64,000 nt of DNA from Pyxicephalus adspersus (taxonomy: Eukaryota > Chordata > Amphibia > Anura > Pyxicephalidae), in contig NC_092860.1 of the NCBI RefSeq assembly GCF_032062135.1, positions 155,949,214 to 156,013,213 on the forward strand, given 5' to 3'. Positions 10,447 to 20,915 of this stretch are shown one piece after another. The notes beneath the pieces are model-generated. The model was given only the letters and a program-made list of their open reading frames with translations, had not been told where the DNA came from and made no database searches. Numbering within the stretch: the stretch's first letter is position 1; the number at the start of each line of letters is the position of its first letter. Both the position numbers and the translations under genes were made by a program.

Positions 10447-12000
10447 TAACAAAAGTATATACATGAATCAATCAATCCCACAGGAAACATCCCGGAAAGA
10501 ATTGAATCTACTAGATGATGAAAGGGAAATTACTGACAACCGAGATCCAAAAGTTTTTTTTAGAAGAAAGTTTACCAGCAAAGCCAGATTAAGCAATTAC
10601 TCCAGTGGTCAAAAATACTCAGACCCCGGATCACCACTTCTTCAACAGGAAATGGTTCTAAACTTGTTCATCTACCATCTATTCTCTTACAAAAATTGAG
10701 GAAGAGATTTGGCGCTTGGTCTTTCTTTTTGTCCAAAACAAAACATTCAAATTTGACACTATTAGATTTGTATCTTTTTGCCCGCAATTTTGAAAACAAA
10801 ATTTGATAGAGAAAAAATTGAGGAAAGTAATTTTAACAATATTAAGAATACTCCTAATCTTACCAATAAGGATCTAAAAACTCTTACAGATTAGATGCAG
10901 TTATAGGATGAAGCAAATATAGATGGGAAGATGTACAAACAGCCACCATAGGGTAGTTCAGCATTCTCTCTAAAATATAAAAACAAAACACGTTTCCACC
11001 TCTATGCACCAACAAAATATAGAGATATCTCTCACGTGTGTAATGAATGAAAATGAACTGACAACTTTTTTGGATACTAAAAATAACCTCAAACGTCAAG
11101 AACGACAGGCCCTTGATTCCCTTCAAAAAATCCAGCTATAATATTAAAACCATCAGGGTAACCAGAATAATATGAATCAGTCCCAATATGAAACATTCCT
11201 TCTAATCAAACATGATATAAACCTACTAATTGTGATATGTTAAGTTTTCAAATCCAATTTTAGCCATTATTTCTAAGTCATTGGATATTACTTTGATTAT
11301 TATGTTTTTTTCTATAATTTTCTACCCACCTCTGGGATGCCCCATAATTTCAGGAATCCAGAGCCTTTCATGCAATGCTAGTAAATTAGTGGATGATTAC
11401 TACTCTCACATTATTACCTCACCTTCATACACAACAGAATACAATTGTTAAAAATTTGAGATGGGGTTAATCTTCCAGTGCATACCCCTTTACTTGTGAT
11501 CGATGTAGGAACACTATATTGTAGCAATCCTAATTCTTTGGGAATATCGACAACCTTACATACAAATATTTACATTTAATGATCAATTAAACCTCCAGGT
11601 ATTGGGGATTACAATGGGCACTACCTGTGCCCCATTATACCGCAACCTTTACCTGGGGGGATGGGAGCAATCTCTTATGGCTGATGACGGTGTGTCTATG
11701 TTCCTGTCTCGTGTTTTGGCATAGCACAGGTACATAGACGTCTTCATCCTATGGGATGGTCCACGTTAATGCCTAGACCAGGTATTGCAATTTATTAATA
11801 AGAACTCTTTTAATGTGTTCACTAGAGTTTCAGCCGATTTACAAAAGAAAGCCTTTTTAGACATACTCATCTATAAACCAGATGAAGGGATCCTAATACT
11901 ATACTTTTTTAAAAGGATTAGCAGGAAATATCATCTTTCAGCCCAAAGCACACATCCCCAACATACAATAAAGGTTTTCCCATGGGCTAATATCTAAAAA
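10447..12000 (+). pseudogene. Penelope-like element reverse transcriptase remnant
   Basis: Broken frames follow the order of a Penelope-like (Neptune-type) retroelement protein. An N-terminal 'GLSFCPK' motif with a following aromatic/leucine stretch lies near 10690-10790. 'LLVIDVGTLY' near 11490 fits a polymerase palm strand. 'ITMGTTCAPLYRNLYLGGWE' at 11608-11670 corresponds to the GTAMGT-AP-YAN-Y-G motif of this RT class. 'YIDVFILWDG' near 11731 fits the catalytic YIDD box with one Asp lost. 'FLDILIYKPDEG' and 'HPQHTIKVFPW' (11850-11990) match the downstream conserved blocks. Many stops and frameshifts make it inactive. Hammerhead-like motifs of the same element class lie on both sides of this remnant. 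Confidence 0.75.
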
Positions 12001-12970
12001 GAATCTGTTCCAATAAACAAGATATAAAAAAGAAGAAAACTAACTTAGAACTAGATTATTAAATAGAGGCCTACAATCAGGCAATAGAAAATGATAAAAC
12101 AAGCCTTCTTTTTGATTAAAAACGATTCTAAAACAGTATTAAAAATAGAACAGACAGGTTTTTTGGCTAATGAAAAGGAAGATATATTCTTTGCATAAAC
12201 AATAAACTCAATTAAAAGATAAACGTTCCTAATATACACATTATATTTTCCACACCCAATTCTCTCCTTTCACCAGTGATATCTATCATATGATGGGTTC
12301 AGACATGATATTGTATCTATCTTGTTCAAGTACATTCCAGCGACTTTCCTATCTCCTATCATTTATTACAACCTAGAACACCCGCCACCTACACAGTAAA
12401 TATTAGCATGTGAATTGTATTACCCTAGAGGTAGTATTTACTATGTATATACTTCAGCCCCTCTGCCTGACTTGACATCATTTATTGATTACTCCAATTT
12501 TTGGACAATATCAACAGGGATCCAGCTCCAGTATAAGTGGTCCTGGGGCCATTTTGCTCTCATATCTTCAGTCTAAACTTGGCTGATGTCTAGTTTCTGC
12601 CGCAGTACCGCAGTCTTCTCACCAACTGTAAATTACGCCTATTTATTTGTCTTCACAAATTCTTAGTAAGTCTCTTTTTAATTTTAATGATTACCTTTTC
12701 TTTCCATCACCAACTTGCAACCAAGCTCACAATCAGCACAGAATTAATAAGTAGACACAATTGGCCTTTGTAAGATGTATGACCCAATTACCACTCACAT
12801 AACTAGTACTCACATCATGTACATTGACATTACTTATCATTTTTGTGACACCTATACTCTATACTAATTATACTTTTTGGAATACTGTGATATCACCTTC
12901 ATTGGTCATTGTTGTTCTATATACCTATTGGTATATCTTGTTGTACAGTTGCTCCGACATTCTCTATGGA
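12001..12970. other. Probable 3' part of the Penelope-like element
   Basis: AT-rich sequence between the RT remnant and a partial hammerhead-like motif. No GIY-YIG endonuclease motif could be recognised. No host gene. Confidence 0.35.
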
Positions 12971-13000
12971 TTTCCCCCATTGGTGAAACACGTCGGGTTA
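12971..13000 (+). ncRNA. Partial hammerhead-like motif at the end of the Penelope-like remnant
   Basis: Contains ttggtgaaacacgtcggg, the 3' half of the motif (GAAA box and GTC triplet), but the ctgagga half is missing. A deletion has joined 'tttcccc' directly to 'cattggtg'. Its place after the RT fits a terminal repeat copy. Confidence 0.4.
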
Positions 13001-14979
13001 GAGATCTTTGAGCTGCTCACTTTTGTTGCAACACTTGGAGAAGTGACTGTCTAGTAATCAAGGCATACCCATATAGAAGTGACATCTTGGGTTGCCTTCC
13101 TTAGGAATGCACTTTTGGTACTTTTGTTTTCTCTGTAATTATGACAAATTGTTGTGTATAATTGAATGTATTGTTCATGCAAAGAATATATCTAGCTTTT
13201 GATTTGCCAAAAAAACCCCGTCTGTTCTCTTTATTATTAAAATTTGGTATCACAATGGGGTTGGCAGACTATCCATTGAAATCATAGGTAGGGCCACTCT
13301 TTCTCTTTTCTATGTGTATTTTCTAAAAAAGAATGTTTAATTATAAGTACAGGTGATTTGTTTGTTACTTTCCCAAATCAATCCTCATTTACGCTACATC
13401 CCAATATATCATTTAAAAAATCAAAATCACTTTAAGGGACTTTTTAGTCACAAGTACTTACAACATACAAATTTCCTGTTATTATTTACACAATTACATT
13501 AAATCCACAATTCTATATAAAAAAACTTATAACAATTGGTTTGTTCTATAAATGTTTTATCAACATTCCAAGTCAATGAACGTTTTACAAAATCAGTATA
13601 CACTTTACAAATGAATAAATTACTTATTCTACTAGAAAACAAATTTTTAATGAAGTATTATCAATTAAAATGTCCTCTTTCTTCAGAACACATTTATGGC
13701 ACACATAGAGAGACATCAGGGAAGAAAGCAAACAAATGTGACGCCAACAAACATAAGGAATATGAAACCAGTCTAAGAATAAAGAGTTGTAATGTGCCTG
13801 GGCACAAAAATCACTACCAACTCCGGCGTACACTTTCAACAAACTTTATTCCATAATCCAGGTACAGGCCGAGGTCAAACACAAAAGATCAATCCGACCA
13901 GCGAGGTACAATAGCATAAGGCAGAAGGCCTAGTCAGGGACAATCCGAAGTCAGGGCAGGCGGAGTTCATGCAAAGTCAATGATCAGACCGGGTTGCTGT
14001 TGGTAATAAGTCCGAGCTGAAGACACAGGGGGAAGACAACAAAGGTCAAAATGCTAATACAACATAGGAAAGCACCCAAGCACACTGTAACACATAGGCT
14101 ATAACGGGCTGGGGGGGTAATTAAAGGGTCTCATTAAATGAACAGTGCCCAATCACATTTGCCACCTGGTGCTATTGGAGTGAAAGAAAATTAATAAATA
14201 ATGAAGCCCTTGTGGCCAATTCGGCCACAGGGAATTTAAACGATACATGCCCTGCGGTGAGGCAGTTGGCTGCTTGCTCCTGGTGGATACAAGAAGCACG
14301 CATAAAAGTGTATCTCCTCGAGGATGATGCTGGATCGCTGGCGGGGTAAGTACCTTACAAGAGTGTTCCCCTTTAAGAATTACCCCCATTACACAAAGCT
14401 TTCATCATATTTCATTTATAAGGCCATCTGAATATTGCTTATCATGTTGATTTACCACTATCCTTAACTTCAGAAAGCATGAAAATAAAGAGAATCATTG
14501 CCTAATCTATCCAAGGAGATTTTATGGATTATTTTATATACATTTTGTGGATTAAATGTATATTACATAATTAAGATATATTCTGTGATGCTACAAAATA
14601 TTTTTATAAAGATATATTTCTAGATACCTCCATCTACTAGAACTGGATTAATTAATAATTATTATATCATTAAGATAGCCATCCAAGTAAGAATTATATT
14701 TCCTAAACATTTTCTTTATCTTTATCCCAATACATTAACATTTTATTTACAGTTGGTATTATTTTTCGTATGAAATTGTAGAATCTCCAATCCAGTCATT
14801 TCACCCTTTTGTGACATTTTCTGGGTTGAATGTACTCTTCCAACTTCTTCTTGTGAGGTCAATATACCAAGCAAGTCAAGACTATTTAGATGAATCAGCC
14901 TATTTCAAAATTGTAAGAATACTGTGGAAATCCTATACTATACTATCATTAATGTAATTTCTAGGGTCTCGGCAATCCC
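13001..14979. other. Non-coding sequence with a GC-richer repeat block
   Basis: No gene is seen. 13850-14400 is a GC-richer block (aggtacaggccgaggtcaaac..., agtcagggacaatccgaagtcag...) resembling LTR or transposon-derived amphibian repeats, family unidentified. The remainder is AT-rich. The open frame at 13536-13856 has no recognisable domain. Confidence 0.35.
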
Positions 14980-15010
14980 CTGAGGAAGCCCGTTTATGGC
15001 CAAACGCGTC
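14980..15010 (+). ncRNA. Hammerhead-ribozyme-like motif, GAAA box mutated
   Basis: Contains ctgaggaagcc, a longer loop, then ggccaaacgcgtcggga. The stem II arms (gcc/ggc) pair well, and 'atccc' upstream can pair with 'gggag' downstream as stem I. The GAAA box reads CAAA, which should abolish catalysis. It marks another Penelope-type repeat end. Confidence 0.5.
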
Positions 15011-15105
15011 GGGAGAGGTCATAAGTACAGTACTGATCCACAACTCTTTAGTGAAAGTATTTTATAAAGGTTATACATCGCCATGGCCTCTTTTACCAAA
15101 TATGT

Positions 15106-15448
15106 TTCTAAAGCTGCGTACACACGGCAAATTTTTCTCGCCCGATAATCGGTATCGGCCAATTATCGGGCGAAAATCTGCCGTGTGTACAGTCGGTCGT
15201 CGTCCATCGTCCGACGACCGTCCTGGCGGATCCATGGACGATGGACGCCGCCCGATCCTAATGAAAGGGAAGGGGAGAGCGCGCAGCAGGGTGCCGCTCC
15301 GTCGCTCTCCCCCTCCCCTCTCCATAGAGCATGAACGGTGCTGTATGTACAGCATCGTTCATGCATCGTGCAGTCTTTTCTCGTTGGAAAGGATCGTGAA
15401 AGATCCTTTCCAACGAGAAAAATTGCAGGTGTGTACGCAGCTTTAGAA
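15106..15448. mobile_element. Palindromic MITE with ttctaaagctgcgtacac inverted ends
   Basis: The first ~18 bases are the exact reverse complement of the last ~18 (gtgtacgcagctttagaa). Inside are at least three further hairpins: 15134-15177 (cgcccgataat/attatcgggcg), a cgtcgtcca/gtccgacgac block around 15190-15225, and 15376-15420 (ttttctcgttggaaaggatc with its complement). The element therefore folds into a branched structure. It encodes no protein: frames on both strands reflect the palindrome. The superfamily is undetermined because no clear target-site duplication is visible. Confidence 0.85.
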
Positions 15449-15628
15449 GTATATGTTTTAGTAACTGATATAAAAGGTTTTATGTCATGCTAGACTTATT
15501 TTCAGCCATAAAGAGCCGCTATCTTTCCACTGCATATGTGGTAATGTGACTTGAGATTGAAGGTTGAAGTCTCATCCTAATGTGATGATTGTATATCCGT
15601 AACAGGACTTAATCTATCCAAGCATCCG

Positions 15629-15710
15629 TCATCCAAGCAGACGAGAGGCACCTAGGTCTATAGGGGCAATAGATATCCATGTGACTGGTTCTACTCATCT
15701 GCTTGGATGA
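15629..15710. repeat. Inverted repeat, 17-base arms, 48-base loop
   Basis: The arms tcatccaagcagacgag (15629-15645) and ctcatctgcttggatga (15694-15710) are complementary with one mismatch. It could be a MITE core or a stem-loop in the surrounding Penelope-type debris. Confidence 0.6.
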
Positions 15711-16635
15711 TAGGCGTGTCATGGGAGAAACCATGCGAAGTTGCAGCACTATGTGGTTTTGTTATGCAGGGGTAACTTCTGGTGGAAATGGGAGGAGCCA
15801 AGCCCTCACGAGGGACGCTGTCAGATAGCTTGGGGCAAAAGATCAGGATAGCATGCAATCAATAAACTCTCCATTGGCAGTGAATAGCAGTGTATATGGT
15901 TTGTTAAAGCAACTCCGGGTTCCATCTGGCAGTAGCCAAAAGCAATTTGAAAGCAGAAGTTTTTTTGTGATTAAAGTGTTGGCATTCTGATTCATAAGGG
16001 AATTTAGAGAATTGTTGGAGAGGGTGTGAAAGTTTTTCCTGAATAATATATAAGCAGAAAGTTTGTGTAACTGCAAATAAAAGGTAAGAGGAATGATTAT
16101 GAGGGGTGTTTAATGGTTGCAGCACTTGGAAGGCCTAAGTATATTTTGGATTGAGTACACAATAAATATTATTCGGAGAGAGTTCTTTTTCGAAGTTTTA
16201 TTATTGGGAAGTATAGGATTGGTATTGATTTGGTGGAGTAGGTTTAGAGTAAAACAATTAAAATATGGATTTAAACCAATTCTGATGAGATGAAGATGGA
16301 ACAATATGATAATATGTTGTTAAAATACTAAAGATTACTTTTAAGAATATTTCGTTAAAAACAAATTAGTCCATAGCCATTTTTCAAACAATCAATGTCA
16401 AAATGATTCAACAAAAGAAAAAGGCATGTTTCTGTGCGTGAAATGCAATAAGTGTAGATGTATAACTTGTGATAAACAGAACAGCATAATACATCTTAGT
16501 CCATCTTAGTGCTTTGCAATCACAAAATGATTGACACTAACTATATATATAGGCAACATATTGTTACATTAGACTAACAACTTCTTTTATCTTAAAAATG
16601 TACTTAGATTGCATACATTAAGCGCACAGCTACCC
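15711..16635. other. Non-coding sequence
   Basis: AT-rich. Open frames on the minus strand (15843-16304) are Lys/Asn/Leu-rich and show no domain. No gene recognised. Confidence 0.35.
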
Positions 16636-16666
16636 CTGAGGAAGCCTAAGGAAGGTGAAACGTGTC
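16636..16666 (+). ncRNA. Hammerhead-ribozyme-like motif (Penelope-like element)
   Basis: Contains ctgaggaagcct, a short loop, aggtgaaacgtgtc. Both core boxes are kept (CUGAGGA and GAAA) and the cleavage triplet GTC is present, with cgcg changed to cgtg. Stem II can form as agcct/aggt. Of the five copies in this window this one and 4832-4859 look best preserved. Confidence 0.5.
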
Positions 16667-18143
16667 GAATAATATAGCTGTGAGCACTTATTGACTGTTC
16701 TATCACTTGTTTGTGTCCACTAAAAGTCGTTTCGCTATTCTGCGATGACAAGAAAAATGGAGCATAAAAGAAAATAGATACATAGCCTAAATGAGCAACT
16801 TTGTTTCTTTTTGATGTTAATATGTAATGTTTATGGTAAAACAGGTTATATGAGGTATTGAAATGAATGTGGTTTAATAAGTATCTATGATATCATCACC
16901 TAAATCTGTTTATCTTGTCTAATAAAGGAATAATATATGTTTACACAGAGATAATACTTAGTAATGATTGTCAATCTATATAGTGGATATTTATATTACT
17001 TTGCATATTCATCTTGACATTATGATTGCTTTCTGTCATTTATTCAATTAATTATGTGTTATTATGTAACAATCATTATTAGAAATCTCTAAAATTGCCC
17101 CCTGTGTGGGGGGGTGGGGTTGATTTTCTTTTTGCTGTTGTCTTTCTGGTCTTCCATTTTGGGTATCTTACCCTTTCATTTCTATCCTTTGCATCCTCTT
17201 TACATTATGTATTTTGCATAAGTGAATTGAGTGCATTGGTGCCTCGGCCTGAAACACGTACAATACGATGACGCACCGGTTTATTCCCGAAATGACGCCA
17301 GTACTGGACTGCTAAGCTTAAATCTTGCTTTCCTGTTTGAAACATGTTAAATATGATGAAGTTCATCCAGGCTATTATGGATGTTTTGTCATTTTGGGGT
17401 TATTGGAATTCCTGGATATGATATTCATCAGTCTGAGACGTGCTCCAGCCTGAAGCACACGCTAATGATTTCTCTATTCCTAGGCACAGGTGGACATGAT
17501 ATTTATAGCAGATGGGTCTCTAATCTTCCAATGCCTTGGAACACTTTTCCTTTACTTGTTTCCTTGATCTTTGGTCTTTAGTCTTGATCAACAGCCTTGT
17601 TAGGGTTCTTTTGTAATAATATTACAGTTCTGTGAGTCTATACAACGATCTTGGGCTCTAGACACAACTTTTAGCTGTTGACTGATAAGAATCTAATACT
17701 TTGGGTCTTTTTGTAGTTTATATTTTTCTTATTTGTTGTTTTTGAAATCATAAAATATTTCACTAAAAATGTAGGAAACGGAATCAGAACCCCTGCAGCC
17801 TGTAACTTCTGTTGTATAGTGTTGGGTAGCTCCTGATTCATGAAGTCCAGTGGCAAAAACACTATAATAATGATGTGCATGAAATCACCAATCTAGGGAG
17901 ACCTGGAACATACGAGAGAAAGGAGTATAGTGCAAGGGTCAGCATGACTTTGCCGACATGCAGGGAGACAGCAGAGGATTAATCATTTAGTAAGTGGCAC
18001 GGGGGGGGGTAGAGGTGCAGGGAAGGGATGAAAAGAGGGGCAATAGGAAGTAAAAAGGTCAGGAATGAGTCAATAATGGTCTTTTGCACGCAGGGACAGC
18101 AAGAAGGGAAAAGCTTTTTAGGTGAGGGATAGCTGCTTACCTC
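16667..18143. other. Non-coding sequence
   Basis: No gene. 17090-17230 (gcccc-tgtgtggggg-tggggtt followed by T/C-rich sequence) is the counterpart, in opposite orientation, of 8985-9060. 17700-18140 has no protein motif on either strand. Confidence 0.35.
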
Positions 18144-19080
18144 ATGGCGGAGATAGAGGAACTGCTGGCTCAATTAAGGGTCACTTCTGAGTCCAGGGGT
18201 CCAGGCTTCAAGAGCAGGTGAGCTCTCTATTGCAGGGGGTGGCTTCGGTCCCTATGACTAGGGGACCGGATGGCAGGCGGCCACAGATGGTTTAGGCCTC
18301 TGGTGCGTCTGAGTCCTGAGCCTCCTAGGACTCGGCGCCGTTTTAGGAGCCCCGTTAGGGACCCCCCGGTCCCCCGAGCTCAGCCTTAGCAGGCTGCTGT
18401 TGATGGGGAAACCGGGAGGAATCCTCGGCCACCGCGGAGTCGCAGGGGAGAAGATTGTGGGGCTGTGGATGCCCTGCAAGATTCTCTCCCTCTTTCCGGA
18501 GGAGCTGCGGATCGTGCTGGAGGCAGGAGAGGGACTGGTGGCCGTACTGTGGTTTCTGGTGGTCAGCCCCTGCTGACTGGTGGAGGTCCTGAAGTTCAGA
18601 GGGCGGTCCTGGAGTCGCGGGGCTCCAGGGTCCAAGAAGCTGGATCGTTGGGCCCTGCAGCGGTGGTGGTGCGGCTGCTGGGCTGCTCAGGGCGGATGGT
18701 GGAGCCTGAGGAAAATGGCGGCGGAGCTATCGAGCTCCGCCAAAATGGCGGCCGGGTCTGTGGGCGCCGGCTTGCGGGCGCCGGCATACTGGCAGGCGGG
18801 CCTGTGGACGCCTGCATAATGGCGGCCGGGCTCGCGGGCGCCGGTTTAATGGCAGCTGGGCCGGCGGGCGCCGGTTTAATGGCGGCCGCGCCTGCAGGCT
18901 GCGGCAATATGGTGGCCGGGCCTGCAGGCTCTGGCATTATGGCGGCCGGGCCTGCAAGCTCTGGATCTATTGGGGACAGGCCCGTGGCCTGTGGCAGGGG
19001 GGTGTCCGAGCCAGCATGTGCGGGCACCGGGACCGGAGAAGGGAGGCGGTCGGCGGGTGTGGGTGAGCGGGGGGCCGGGG
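18144..19080 (+). pseudogene. 5' part of a tyrosine-recombinase element (ORF1 start and Ala/Gly-rich region)
   Basis: ATG at 18144 starts a 25-codon frame MAEIEELLAQLR..., which resembles the start of the ORF1 remnant on the other side of the window (MESFDTLMQEL at 63110). After a stop, a GC-rich Gly/Ala/Pro-rich stretch follows with tandem 30-base units between about 18770 and 18970 (ggcgccggtttaatggcggc-like), coding AGAGLMAAGP repeats. No reverse transcriptase is seen where one would be expected, so the element is probably deleted internally. The long open frames on both strands here are due to GC-rich repetition and are not taken as genes. Confidence 0.5.
18770..18970 (+). repeat. 30-bp GC-rich minisatellite
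   Basis: About six to seven units of the type 'aatggcggccgggcctgcgggcgccggttt', each in frame with the next. It lies inside the tyrosine-recombinase element. Confidence 0.8.
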
Positions 19081-19087
19081 TGCATCC

Positions 19088-19824
19088 GTGTGTTCAGCCG
19101 TATCGGTTTCGGTGGTGAACCGCAAGTTGGCGGCTTTGACATTTTTGTTTAAAATGTTGGGTTGGAGGGATGTTATCAAAGAATTTGTAGTGCTCCAGGT
19201 CTTAAAAGGCTATAGGAAAGGGCGCCTGGTGAGGCATCGGTGGAGGCCGGTGTCTTTTGAAGTATTGCGGGCGGTGCTGGGCTGGTTGCAGGGGGTTTGT
19301 TCGTCAGGTTTTGAGGTATTGCTGTTCAGGGTTGCCTTTGTTTTAGTTTTCTTTGGTGCAATGCAGATTGGGGAATTGGTGAGCCCGGCAACTTGTCGCC
19401 CAGGGGGGTTGCAGCGGCACGAGGTGGTCTGTAGGAGGAATGGTGTTAGCTTGTGGATTTCTCGGTCTTAGACGGACCAATTGGGTAGGGGTTTTAGGGT
19501 TGAATTGGCAAGAGTGGATGGTGCTATTGCTTGCCCGGTTGCAGCGGTGGGGTAATTTCTGAGGGTCAGGCCGGTAGGGGAGGGCCCTTTCTTGATTCAT
19601 GAGGATGGCAAGACGTTGTCTAGGTTTCAATTTTTGGCGGTGTTTCGGAAATGTCTGAGGGCTGCTGGTTTGAACGATAAGGAATTCTCTTCGCATTCCT
19701 TTCAGATTGGGGCTGCTACAGAGACGGCTAGGTGGGGTTTAGGTGAGGAAGTTATTAAGCGTATTGGTCGGTGGGAGTCCAGACGTTTTCGTTTATACAT
19801 TCGGCCGCATTTGGTTGTGCAGTA
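19088..19824 (+). pseudogene. Tyrosine recombinase of a Ngaro/DIRS-like element, catalytic Arg codons lost
   Basis: One frame carries VNRKLAALTFLFK, KGYRKGRL, RPVSFEVLRAVL, then FGAMQIGELVSP, TDQLGRG, LSRFQFLAVFRKCLRAAGL, HSFQIGAATETARWG, IKRIGRWESRRFRLYIRPHL. This is the vertebrate tyrosine recombinase linked with Ngaro/DIRS-type retroelements, which integrate by site-specific recombination. Two in-frame stops interrupt it (near 19470 and 19552). The two catalytic arginines expected in the RIGEL and HSFRIG motifs both read Gln (CAG at 19364 and 19703), each explainable as CGG to CAG, a CpG transition. The nucleophile Tyr candidate in LYIRP remains. It is inactive. Confidence 0.8.
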
Positions 19825-20008
19825 AGTTGGAGTTAAAAAAAGGGGGGTGGTTGTTGGCTGGGGGAGGTAGGTTGGGTCGTTGGCTAGTTGGGGGCGTTCA
19901 TTTGAAATGGTGGAGGTAGTGTTGGTTGGTTGTGCTTGATGGGTTGGTTATCAAGGGGGTTACATTTTATTTAATTATATTTTTGTTGCAGGTGTGTTGC
20001 CCGGCCTG

Positions 20009-20536
20009 GTATGAATCCTAGGAGACTCGTATGTGTCGAGGGGTGCGCGGAGAGCGGCTGTTCGTCCGGATGGTAGACAATCTGTCGGGCTGGTGCGATG
20101 GCTCAGTGTGCCGGGTCTCACTTGGAGCAGGGTCATGCCAGAGTTGAATCGTTTTGTGGGTTTAGATCGGGTACCTGCTGTTCGGGTTTTGCATGTGGGT
20201 GGAAATGACTTGGGGCTTAGGCCGGTTAGGCAGTTGATTAGGGATATCAAGTGGGATTTTCTACGATTAAGAACTCGGTTCAGGCGGTTGGTTGTGGTGT
20301 GGTCGGATATGGTTGGTAGGCTGCATTGATCGGGGGCTAGATCTGTGGAGAGGTTAAACAAGGCCAGGAAGAAATTGAATAAGGATGTGGGATGGTTCTT
20401 TGTGCGCAATGGGGGGTTGGTTGTGCGGCATAGGGACTTGGAGGTTGACACGGGTATGTTTTTGAGTTCGGACGGGGTTCATTTGACGGATGTGGGTTTG
20501 GATCTGTGGTGCCTGGCCTTGCAAGAGGGGATTTAG
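20009..20536 (+). pseudogene. SGNH hydrolase-like ORF of the same tyrosine-recombinase element
   Basis: The frame reads LGDSYVSRGARRAAVRP (GDS, block I nucleophile serine), HVGGNDLG (block III GxND), VVVWSDMV, and later SSDGVHLTDVGLD (block V DxxH). These are the four marks of an SGNH/GDSL esterase fold, known as an extra ORF in some Ngaro elements. One in-frame stop (20327-20329) splits it, and a TGA sits where Trp would be expected just before ILGDS. It follows the recombinase by about 190 bases that end in a pyrimidine-rich ttttgttgcag, so the two ORFs may once have been joined by splicing. Its role in the element is unknown. Confidence 0.75.
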
Positions 20537-20915
20537 CGGGCACTGCAGGTGTGGGGGGGGCGCACAAGAGTGAGGTGTCTCTCTTGTGGCGCGGTGGTGG
20601 TTGAGGTCCTTGGGGGGAGTGTTTTGTTTTGTTATTATTTATGTTGGGGGGGACCCGTCTAAGGTATGGAGTCCCCGGTGTGGTAAATTGTTTGGTGGGG
20701 TCTGCACGAGGAGGAGGCAAGGCATTCCTGAGCTGGGAGTATGGGCGGCTGGGAGCAATTCGTTAAGGTGCAGAGCCCAAGGTTTTGAGAAGTGGTGGAC
20801 CTTCAGAGGACCTGCAACTAAAAAATTATAATTCGGAGTTTACTACAAGGTTAATGTTGTTGTTTATATTGGTTATATTTGTTATGTATATTCTATTTGT
20901 TCAGTTAAAAAAATT
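20537..20915 (+). other. 3' end of the tyrosine-recombinase element and flank
   Basis: G-rich sequence after the SGNH ORF, then AT-rich sequence. No further coding motif. The exact element end is not visible. Confidence 0.35.

Noticed and set aside
9253..10699. Very long open frames on both strands
   Set aside because: They consist almost entirely of unknown residues across assembly gap 1 and CT-rich minisatellite.
15051..15446. 131-codon + frame and overlapping - frames
   Set aside because: They are translations of a palindromic MITE; the two strands give mirror-image frames and no domain.
17241..17265. Further hammerhead-like motif (gcctgaaacacgta)
   Set aside because: Has a GAAAC-like box but neither the ctgagga box nor the GTC triplet.
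18465..19142. 217-codon Ala/Gly-rich + frame and 143-codon Pro/Ala-rich - frame
   Set aside because: Driven by GC-rich 30-bp tandem repeats; no conserved domain. Kept only as part of the mobile element.
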